From the NCBI RefSeq assembly GCF_900114315.1, contig NZ_FOSQ01000020.1:1-49643 (forward strand): 49,643 nt of DNA, given 5' to 3'. This stretch comes from Falsiroseomonas stagni DSM 19981. GTDB taxonomy: Bacteria; Pseudomonadota; Alphaproteobacteria; Acetobacterales; Acetobacteraceae. Position 1 is the stretch's first letter; each line of letters begins with the position of its first letter. Positions 43,640 through 49,643 of this stretch are shown piece after piece. The position numbers and the translations under genes are program-made. The notes beneath the pieces were generated by a model. The model saw only the letters and a program-made list of their open reading frames with translations. It was not told the origin of the DNA and did no database searches.

Positions 43640-45190
43640 TCAGCGCAGCAGCGACGTCCCGGTCATCGCCGCCGGCTGCGGCAGCCCCAGCAGCGCCAGC
43701 AGCGTCGGGGCCAGGTCGGCCAGCCTCCCCTCCGCCAGCGTCGCGCCAGCGGGCGCGCCCATCAGCAGCACCGGCACCACATTCGTCGTATGCGCGGTAT
43801 GCGGGCCGCCCGTGACGGGGTCGCGCATCATCTCCGCATTGCCATGGTCCGCCGTCACCAGCAGGCAGCCGCCCGCCTCCCGCACCGCGCCGGCGATGCG
43901 GGCGAGGCCCGCATCCACCGCCTCGCAGGCCTTGATCGCGGCCTCCAGGCTGCCGGTATGACCCACCATGTCGGCATTGGCGAAGTTCAGCACGATCAGG
44001 TCATAGGCCCCGGATTCGATGGCCGTCACCGCCTTCTCCGCCAGCTCCGGCGCCGACATCTGCGGCTGCAAATCATAGGTCGCGACCTTGGGGGAGGCGA
44101 CCATCACGCGATCCTCCCCGGGATAGGCCGCTTCCTCCCCGCCATTCAGGAAGTAGGTGACATGCGGATACTTCTCCGTCTCCGCCATGTGCAGCTGCTT
44201 CAGCCCGGCCTTGCTGACGACGGCGGCCAGGATGTCCGCCATCGACTGCGGCGGGAACAGCGCGGCCATGAAGGGCGCCAGCGCGTTGCTGTATTCCGTC
44301 AGCCCCGCCGCGCCCACGAAGCGCACCGTGGGATCGGGCACGAAGCCGGTGAAGGACGGGTCGAGCAGCGCCGTCATGATCTCCCGCACCCGGTCGGCGC
44401 GGAAGTTGAAGCAGAGCAGGCCATCCCCGTGCCGCATCCCGTCCCGGTCGCCATCCGCGCGCAGCCCGTAATCGCCGATGGCGGTGGCGGGGATGAACTC
44501 ATCCGTCTTGCCCGCCGCATGGGCCGCGGCGATGGCGGCCTGCGCCGTCGGGTGGCGCGCGCCCTTGCCCGTGACCATCACGTCATAGGCCTGGGAGACG
44601 CGTTCCCAGCGATTGTCGCGATCCATCGCGAAATAGCGGCCGCAGACCGTCGCGATGCGGGCACCCGCCGGCAGCGCGGCCTCGAAGTCCCGCACGAAGC
44701 CCGCTGCGCTGTCGGGCGCCGTGTCGCGGCCATCGGTCCAGGCATGGACCAGCACCGGGATGCCCTGCGCCGTCGCCGCCTTCGCCAGCGCGATGGCATG
44801 GTCCTGGTGGCTGTGCACGCCACCCTTCGACAGCAGCCCCATCAGATGCAGCCGCCCGCCGCTGGCCTTCAGCTTCGCCAGCAGCGCGACCAGCGCCGGC
44901 AAGGTCGCGATCGACCCATCCGCGCAGGCGGCATCGATGCGCACCAGATCCTGCATCACCACGCGGCCGGCCCCGATGTTGAGGTGCCCGACCTCCGAAT
45001 TGCCCATCTGCCCCGCCGGCAGCCCGACATCGAGGCCCGATGTGTGCAGGAAGTTCCTCGGCCCCGCCTGCCACAGCGCGTCGAAGCAGGGGGTGGCGGC
45101 CTGGCGCACGGCATTGTCCGCCACCTCCTCCCTCCAGCCCCAGCCATCGAGGATGGCGAGCATCACGGGGCGGCGGGCGGGTGCGGGCAT
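43640..45190 (-). CDS. gpmI: 2,3-bisphosphoglycerate-independent phosphoglycerate mutase
   Basis: Mn-dependent enzyme of 516 residues interconverting 3- and 2-phosphoglycerate in glycolysis/gluconeogenesis. MLAILDGWGWRE holds the first metal Asp, GNSEVGHLNIGAGR the phosphorylated Ser, VHSHQDH and DGRDT the substrate site, and NFANADMVGHTG and VTADHGNAEMM the second metal set. Length is normal. In many alphaproteobacteria gpmI follows rsfS-rlmH and precedes an envC/ctpA pair. Here about 3.3 kb of other genes separate it from rlmH, and an accessory operon lies downstream. Confidence 0.95.
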   Translation of the reverse strand: MPAPARRPVMLAILDGWGWREEVADNAVRQAATPCFDALWQAGPRNFLHTSGLDVGLPAGQMGNSEVGHLNIGAGRVVMQDLVRIDAACADGSIATLPALVALLAKLKASGGRLHLMGLLSKGGVHSHQDHAIALAKAATAQGIPVLVHAWTDGRDTAPDSAAGFVRDFEAALPAGARIATVCGRYFAMDRDNRWERVSQAYDVMVTGKGARHPTAQAAIAAAHAAGKTDEFIPATAIGDYGLRADGDRDGMRHGDGLLCFNFRADRVREIMTALLDPSFTGFVPDPTVRFVGAAGLTEYSNALAPFMAALFPPQSMADILAAVVSKAGLKQLHMAETEKYPHVTYFLNGGEEAAYPGEDRVMVASPKVATYDLQPQMSAPELAEKAVTAIESGAYDLIVLNFANADMVGHTGSLEAAIKACEAVDAGLARIAGAVREAGGCLLVTADHGNAEMMRDPVTGGPHTAHTTNVVPVLLMGAPAGATLAEGRLADLAPTLLALLGLPQPAAMTGTSLLR

Positions 45191-45325
45191 GGGGTGTCTC
45201 CGGCGGGGGTGCCCCGCTTTAACCCGCCGGGGCGCGGGCGCAAAACCCGCCCCGGCGGCGACGATGGCTTCCCGCTTTCATCACGGTGTGTTTACGTTCC
45301 GCACCCGACGCCAAGGAACGTCCCC

Positions 45326-46402
45326 ATGGATGCCACAGTCTATTTCGCCACCAACCGCAACGCCACCGGCAATCCGGCGGAGCCCTTCGGCACGAGCTAC
45401 AACCCGGACGGGCCCTTCTGCGTCCGCTACGGCTATGCCGAGGTGGCGGTGAAGGGGAAGAAGCCGCACGACCCGAAATCCTACAGCGTGCAGAAGGTGG
45501 AGGTGATCCCGGACATCGTGGAGCCCGGCGACCCCGCCAAGAAGCTCGCGCCGACCTACGGGTCCGACAAAGCCCTGCCGGCGCTGCGGGCCCGGATGCG
45601 GGAGAACAAGGCGGACCTGCTGATCTTCATCCACGGCTTCAACTGCAGCTTCAAGGAAGCGCTGGAGAATGCGGCGCAGCTCCGCCAGGTCTATTCAACG
45701 GCCAAGCGGCCGCTGGAGGTGGCGGTGTTTTCCTGGCCCTCCGACGGGCGCACCGTGACGCCGGATCTGAGCGCCGATTCCTCCAAGCTGCGCCTCGCCT
45801 ATTTCAACGACCGGACGGATGCCGAGGCCTCCGCCAGCGCCATGGCGCGGGCGCTGAAGAAGCTGGTGGATTTCGTGAAGGACATGTCGAGGGAGGAGAA
45901 TTGCGGCCAGCGCATCCACCTGCTGGCGCATTCCATGGGCAATTTCGCGCTGCGCCACGCCATCCGGGCCTTCGGCCAGGATATCAAGCCGGGCTGCATG
46001 CCCCGCCTGTTCGACAACATCTTCCTGATGGCGGCGGATGAGGACAACGACGCCTTCGAGATGCCGCACAAGTTCCAACGCCTGCCTGAACTCGCGACCG
46101 CGGTGCATGTCTACTACGCCGCCAATGACCGGGTGCTGCAGGTCAGCGATACGACGAAATCCAACCCGGACCGGCTGGGCGGCGCAGGTCCGCGGACCCT
46201 CAGCGACCTGCCGCGCAAGGTCACGCTGGTGGATTGCGCGCTGGTATCGGGGGTGGGCGCCCTGGCCCCCCGCCACAGCTACTACCGGGAGATGCCGCCG
46301 GTGACGGCGGATGTGCAGGCGGTGCTGGCCGGCATCCCCGGCGATGCGATGGACTGGCGCCAATACGTCCCCGCGGAGCGCGGCTTCAGGATCACTCCCT
46401 GA
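45326..46402 (+). CDS. Alpha/beta hydrolase of the DUF900 type
   Basis: Protein of 358 residues starting MDATVYFATNRNATG, after AAGGAAC. LLIFIHGFNCSFKEALENAAQ is the oxyanion region, VAVFSWPSDG follows, and LLAHSMGNFALRHA carries the nucleophile Ser. This matches bacterial DUF900 hydrolases, whose N-terminal YFATNR motif is also typical. No signal peptide. Function unknown; lipase, esterase or peptidase activity are possible. Divergent from gpmI. Its stop overlaps the convergent ion channel gene by 11 bases. Confidence 0.85.
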   Translation: MDATVYFATNRNATGNPAEPFGTSYNPDGPFCVRYGYAEVAVKGKKPHDPKSYSVQKVEVIPDIVEPGDPAKKLAPTYGSDKALPALRARMRENKADLLIFIHGFNCSFKEALENAAQLRQVYSTAKRPLEVAVFSWPSDGRTVTPDLSADSSKLRLAYFNDRTDAEASASAMARALKKLVDFVKDMSREENCGQRIHLLAHSMGNFALRHAIRAFGQDIKPGCMPRLFDNIFLMAADEDNDAFEMPHKFQRLPELATAVHVYYAANDRVLQVSDTTKSNPDRLGGAGPRTLSDLPRKVTLVDCALVSGVGALAPRHSYYREMPPVTADVQAVLAGIPGDAMDWRQYVPAERGFRITP

Positions 46403-47255
46403 CCGCCGCCGCCCGCAGCGCCGCCACTTCCGCGCGGAGCGCCCGCATCTCCTGCAGCAGCAGCTGCGTGTCCAGATGCGCCTCGCTCCGCGCCGCCTCG
46501 GCCGCCACCTCCGCCGCGCGGGCATCCACGCCGTCGCGCTGCTCGCGCAGCGTCTGGATGCTCTCCACGATCACGCCGATGAAGAGGTTCAGGACCACGA
46601 AGGTGGCCAGGATGGTGAAGGGGAAGAAGAACAGCCAGGCCAGCGGCACATGCTCCATCGCCTGGCGCACGACATTGCCGAAATCATCCATCGCCATCAG
46701 CTGGAACAGCGTGAACAGCGCGGTGCCGAGGTCGCCGAACTGCTCCGGCATCACGTCGCCGAACAGCTTGGTCGCCATCACGCCGAAGACGTAGAAGATC
46801 AGCGCCATCAGCAGCACGATGCTGCCCATGCCGGGCAGCGCGGCCAGCATCGCCTCCACCACATTGCGCAGCGACGGCACCACGCTGACCAGCCGCAGCA
46901 CCCGCAGCACGCGCAGCGCGCGCAGCACGGAAAGCGGCCCGCTGGCCGGCGCCCAGGCGATGCCCACCACGATCAGGTCGAAGATGCCCCAGGGGTCGCG
47001 GAAGAAGCGGCCGCGGAAGGCGTAGATGCGCAAGGCGAGTTCCGCCGTGAAGATCCACAGCAGCACCTGGTCCACCGCCACCAGCGGCCCGCCCCAGGCG
47101 GCCATGACGCTGTCGGACGTCTCCAGCCCCAGCGTCACGGCATTCAGCAGGATCAGCGCCGTGACGCTGTGCTGGAAACCCCTGGAGAGGATGAGGCGCG
47201 CCAGGCGCGCGCGCGGCGAAGCGTCGGCATCCGCCGCCGTCAGGACTTCCTGCAT
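46392..47255 (-). CDS. One-domain voltage-gated cation channel (bacterial Nav/Cav-like ion transporter)
   Basis: Protein of 287 residues with six transmembrane segments. S4 has four arginines spaced by three (R112, R115, R118, R121). The pore loop reads FTLFQLMAMDDFGN (181-194), where sodium channels of this family have TLESW: Asp190-Asp191 replaces Glu-Ser, which resembles the engineered calcium-selective CavAb filter. S6 is FTILATFVVLNLFIGVIVE, followed by a charged coiled-coil tail of about 55 residues, the tetramerisation element in NaChBac-like channels. ATG 47255 was preferred; a GTG at 47294 would add 13 residues. Ion selectivity is a prediction. Confidence 0.87.
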   Translation of the reverse strand: MQEVLTAADADASPRARLARLILSRGFQHSVTALILLNAVTLGLETSDSVMAAWGGPLVAVDQVLLWIFTAELALRIYAFRGRFFRDPWGIFDLIVVGIAWAPASGPLSVLRALRVLRVLRLVSVVPSLRNVVEAMLAALPGMGSIVLLMALIFYVFGVMATKLFGDVMPEQFGDLGTALFTLFQLMAMDDFGNVVRQAMEHVPLAWLFFFPFTILATFVVLNLFIGVIVESIQTLREQRDGVDARAAEVAAEAARSEAHLDTQLLLQEMRALRAEVAALRAAAVRE

Positions 47256-47320
47256 CGAATCGATACCCCCGGTTGCCGCAGGGAATGCCGGCACCGCGGG
47301 GCGATTTCAAGGCGTCGTGA

Positions 47321-48067
47321 TCACCCCCCGATGATCAGCGCCGGCACGCCGAAGATGCCGCGGTGGAAATGCAGCAGCGCCGCCCAGATCAGCAGCCCCA
47401 CCAGCGGCGGCATCAGCCCGATCTCCTTCAGCGCCAGGCGGTTCCGCCCCTGCGCGATGGCGGCGAAGGGCAGGATGGAGGTCTGCCGCGCGAAGGCCGG
47501 CCAGGCCTCGGGATGCCGCGCCGCCAGCTTGGCGTCGATCGAGGGCATGCCGAGGAAGGCCGTCACCGCGAAGGCGCCGAAGAAGACCAGCGCCGCCGTA
47601 TCCCCGTTGCCGATCATGTGGATCGTGGCCCAGCCGCCGAAGGCCCACAGCATGGGATGGCGGGTGATGCGCTGGATGCCGCGCGCTTCCTCCCCCAGGC
47701 CCTTGTTGCCGAAGGCGGTCGGGTTCCGCTTGTGGCTGGCCACGAACAGGATGAAGACCGGCAGCATCAGGAAGGCCAGCACCCAGCGCAGTCCCGGGGC
47801 CGCGGCCCAGAGGATGGTCGTCTCCGCCCGCCGCCAGGCCAGGACCATGGCGAAGACCAGCACGAAGGACAGGATGGAATAGACCAGCAGGAACCGCTTC
47901 TCCCCCAGCGCCGCCACCAGGCGGCCCCGCAGCGCGGTGCCGGAGACGCCGACATGGACGCCGACCCAGGCGATGGCGAGGAGGAACAACAGGGCGAACA
48001 TGCGGGGATACTCCGGCGCGGTGTGGCCCCCAGGGTAGCCGAAGCGCGGCGCCAGGGGCAGGTTCAT
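47321..48067 (-). CDS. NnrU-family integral membrane protein
   Basis: Membrane protein of up to 248 residues with about six hydrophobic segments. RITRHPMLWAFGGWATIHMIGNGD is split here as RITRHPMLWAFGG and IHMIGNGD, both diagnostic of NnrU. NnrU was first linked to denitrification, and the wider family includes isoprenoid-modifying enzymes; the role here is unclear. ATG 48067 has GAGGGGG just upstream, while ATG 48001 (MFALLFLLAIAW) fits the usual family start. Both remain possible. Divergent from the VOC gene. Confidence 0.82.
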   Translation of the reverse strand: MNLPLAPRFGYPGGHTAPEYPRMFALLFLLAIAWVGVHVGVSGTALRGRLVAALGEKRFLLVYSILSFVLVFAMVLAWRRAETTILWAAAPGLRWVLAFLMLPVFILFVASHKRNPTAFGNKGLGEEARGIQRITRHPMLWAFGGWATIHMIGNGDTAALVFFGAFAVTAFLGMPSIDAKLAARHPEAWPAFARQTSILPFAAIAQGRNRLALKEIGLMPPLVGLLIWAALLHFHRGIFGVPALIIGG

Positions 48068-48090
48068 GCGCCCCCTCAGGACCCGCCGCC

Positions 48091-48465
48091 ATGGATGATG
48101 AACAGATGCGCCCCTTCGCCTTCGTGCTGGCGGTGAAGGATCTGGATGCCAGCGCCGCCTATGCCCGGGATGCGCTGGGCTTCACCCTGGGATGGGCGGA
48201 GATGACGGGCTGGCGCCTGCTGACGCGCGGCGCCGTGCGCCTGATGATGGGCCATTGCCCCGATGCCCTGCCGGCGGCCGAGACCGGCGACCACAGCTGG
48301 TTCGGCTATCTCGAGGTCGATGACATCGACGCGCTGCACGCGGAATTCGCCGCCCGCGGCGCCCTGATCCTCAACCCGCCCAGCGACCGCCCGCACGGGA
48401 TGCGGGAGATGGTGGTGGCCTTCCCGGAAGGCCACCGCCTGATGCTGGCCCAGGCGCTGGACTGA
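48091..48465 (+). CDS. VOC-family (glyoxalase/bleomycin resistance-like) protein
   Basis: Small protein of 124 residues with paired beta-alpha-beta-beta-beta modules: FVLAVKDLDASAAYARDALGFTLGW, given here in its parts FVLAVKDLDASAAY and DALGFTLGW, then SWFGYLEVDDIDALHAEFAA and MREMVVAFPEGHRL. The second His/Glu-type metal positions are only partly evident, so it may bind metal as an enzyme or act as a binding protein. Function unknown. It stops five bases before the convergent rlmH. Confidence 0.82.
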   Translation: MDDEQMRPFAFVLAVKDLDASAAYARDALGFTLGWAEMTGWRLLTRGAVRLMMGHCPDALPAAETGDHSWFGYLEVDDIDALHAEFAARGALILNPPSDRPHGMREMVVAFPEGHRLMLAQALD

Positions 48466-48469
48466 TCCC

Positions 48470-48937
48470 TCACGGCCGCCAGGCCCGGTGGTAAGGGTGA
48501 TTGGTCCGGATCGCCTGCGCCCGGAACAGCTGCTCCGCCAGCAGGCCGCGGACCAGGAAATGCGGCCAGGTCAGGGGGCCGAGCGACAGGCGATGATCCG
48601 CCCGCGCCAGCACGGCGGGGTCCAGCCCCTCCGCCCCGCCGATCACGAAGGTGATGGGCCGCGCCAGGCCCTCCCACTTCTCGACCAGCGCGGCCAGCGC
48701 CTCGCTGGTCGGCGCCTGGCCGCCGAGGTCCATCGCCACCGCGAAGGCCTGGGGCGGCAGGGCGGCCAGGATCGCCTGGCCCTCCCGCCGCCGGATCTCG
48801 GCCGCATTCGCCCCCTGCCCTTCCGGCAGTTCCGTCACGGCCAGCGCGGGGCGCAGCCGCGCAGCGTGCTGGTCGAACAGCGCCTTCTCCGGCCCGGGCT
48901 TGATGCGCCCGATCGCGACAAGGCCAAGGCCGCGCAT
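48470..48937 (-). CDS. rlmH: 23S rRNA (pseudouridine1915-N3)-methyltransferase
   Basis: SPOUT-fold methyltransferase of 155 residues. [10 protein letters not shown] forms the SAM-binding knot, and [19 protein letters not shown] plus YHR at the C-terminus are the RlmH signature. It methylates pseudouridine 1915 in helix 69 of 23S rRNA in the 70S ribosome, using SAM. The ATG at 48937 starts [15 protein letters not shown]. It lies 22 bases downstream of rsfS, the usual bacterial pairing. Confidence 0.95.
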   Translation of the reverse strand: MRGLGLVAIGRIKPGPEKALFDQHAARLRPALAVTELPEGQGANAAEIRRREGQAILAALPPQAFAVAMDLGGQAPTSEALAALVEKWEGLARPITFVIGGAEGLDPAVLARADHRLSLGPLTWPHFLVRGLLAEQLFRAQAIRTNHPYHRAWRP

Positions 48938-48959
48938 TATTGGGCGGCTCCGCCGCGGG

Positions 48960-49643
48960 TCACGCCTCGTCGTCGTCCTCGATACCGGGTTCCGGCACGC
49001 TGCCGTCATCGGGCAGCGGCGTCTGGTCCATGGCGGAGGCGCCGGGGCTGTCCGGCCCCCACATCCGTTCCAGCGCGTAGAGCTGGCGGGCCTCCGGCTT
49101 GAACAGGTGGATCACCAGGTCGCCGGCATCGATGAGCACCCAATCCGGGGAGGCCTGGGTGGCGTCGCGGCGGAGCTTGAGCCCCTCCTTCTCGAAGGCG
49201 TCCTCCAGATGGCTGGCCATCGCCTGGATCTGGCGGTCGGACAGGCCGGTCGCGATCACCAGGCGGTCGGCGTAGTCGGCGCGGCCGGTGACGTCGAGGA
49301 TGGTGATCTCCTCGGCCTTGTCCTCGTCCAGCGACTTCCGCGCGGCTTCGACCAGGCGGTCGAGCAGCGCGAGGGGCACCTTCTCCCGCTTCTCGGCCTT
49401 GGCGCGGGCCGGGCGGGGGGAGCGCGCCTTGGGGGCGGGTTCCGGCGCGGCTTCGGCGGCCGGGGCCTCGGGTGCGGGCGCCGCGGCCTTGCGCTTCGGT
49501 GCGGCCCGCTTCGCGGCGGGCTTGGGCGCAGGCTCAGGCGCCGGTGCCGGGGGGGCCTCGGGAATCGGCTCCGGCGCAGCAGCCTTCGCCGGTGCCTTGG
49601 CGGCCGTCGCCTTCGGCTTCGCGGCGGCCTTCGCCGGTGCCTT
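48960..49643 (-). CDS. rsfS: Ribosomal silencing factor RsfS with long Ala/Lys/Pro-rich N-terminus, 5' partial
   Basis: The core (minus-strand residues encoded from 49379 to 48960) shows [21 protein letters not shown], given here as [14 protein letters not shown], then [35 protein letters not shown] and YALERMWG. These are the RsfS/Iojap landmarks; the protein binds uL14 and blocks subunit joining in starvation. The frame stays open upstream from 49379 to the window edge. It encodes at least 88 residues of KAPAKAAA-, PAPEP- and KRKAAAP-like low-complexity sequence. A GTG at 49379 could start the bare domain, but the continuous codon pattern argues for a real extension. The true start is outside the window. 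Confidence 0.9.
   Translation of the reverse strand, partial: KAPAKAAAKPKATAAKAPAKAAAPEPIPEAPPAPAPEPAPKPAAKRAAPKRKAAAPAPEAPAAEAAPEPAPKARSPRPARAKAEKREKVPLALLDRLVEAARKSLDEDKAEEITILDVTGRADYADRLVIATGLSDRQIQAMASHLEDAFEKEGLKLRRDATQASPDWVLIDAGDLVIHLFKPEARQLYALERMWGPDSPGASAMDQTPLPDDGSVPEPGIEDDDEA

Noticed and set aside
41018-45325. Very long + strand open frame (continuing into the DUF900 gene) opposite acnA and gpmI
   Set aside because: It is rich in Arg, Gly, Gln and His with no family motif, and antisense to two complete, well-conserved enzymes. Long stop-free antisense frames are expected at this GC content. The DUF900 gene proper starts at 45326 with a ribosome site.
46392-47255. Channel as a fluoride exporter supporting the fluoroacetate idea
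   Set aside because: It has six segments, an S4 arginine ladder and a cation-type pore, unlike CrcB/Fluc or CLC-F proteins.

Overview
The window is high-GC DNA with alphaproteobacterial character, most likely from an Acetobacteraceae member of the Roseomonas type. This is inferred from the strong GC-rich codon use, the number of TctC/Bug-type solute-binding proteins, a methylsuccinyl-CoA dehydrogenase, and the rsfS-rlmH pair at the right edge. I see no rRNA, tRNA or CRISPR array.

Layout. (a) 1-3.0 kb: the 3' end of an RTX/Ig-like secreted protein, then a decayed IS481-type element that ends at the stop codon of a cupin gene. (b) 3.0-12.6 kb: small, mostly divergent units that each join an orphan TctC receptor to a few enzymes: cupin, NIPSNAP, maleate isomerase-like protein, CMD-family protein, an Asp-box propeller, an aminomuconate deaminase-like protein, and an orphan molybdopterin hydroxylase subunit. 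(c) 12.7-22.6 kb: an isocitrate/isopropylmalate dehydrogenase-family gene faces a seven-gene forward operon: mesaconyl-CoA CoA-transferase (Mct-like), methylsuccinyl-CoA dehydrogenase (Mcd-like), aldo/keto reductase, COG0523 GTPase, hydantoinase, alpha/beta hydrolase and amidohydrolase. (d) 22.6-32.9 kb: a divergent pair of operons read outward from 27.1-27.2 kb. Each carries a flavoprotein, an NMT1-type receptor and hydrolytic enzymes. (e) 33.0-43.5 kb: a leftward operon of aconitase, haloacetate dehalogenase, hybrid histidine kinase, HCCA isomerase-like protein, nitronate monooxygenase and a second, divergent aconitase. (f) 43.6-49.6 kb: gpmI, rlmH and rsfS, with a DUF900-type hydrolase, a one-domain ion channel, NnrU and a VOC protein between them.

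How the genes may work together. Regions b-d look like a catabolic island for organic acids and nitrogen compounds. Receptors bind substrates in the periplasm, while hydantoinase and amidohydrolases open C-N bonds, flavoproteins oxidise, and Mct/Mcd handle C5 branched dicarboxylyl-CoA. No transporter membrane subunits are present, so the six receptors must use subunits encoded elsewhere.

The most notable idea is in region e. A dehalogenase with every recognisable fluoroacetate dehalogenase residue is translationally coupled to one aconitase and is followed in the same operon by a second. Fluoroacetate poisons cells by conversion to fluorocitrate, an aconitase inhibitor, so this could be a detoxify-and-replace-the-target operon. 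That is inference. Other points of interest are a dispersed double-hairpin repeat at gene ends, an alpha/beta hydrolase without its nucleophile serine, a channel with an Asp-Asp selectivity filter, and an IS whose transposase stop codon would come from its own target site.
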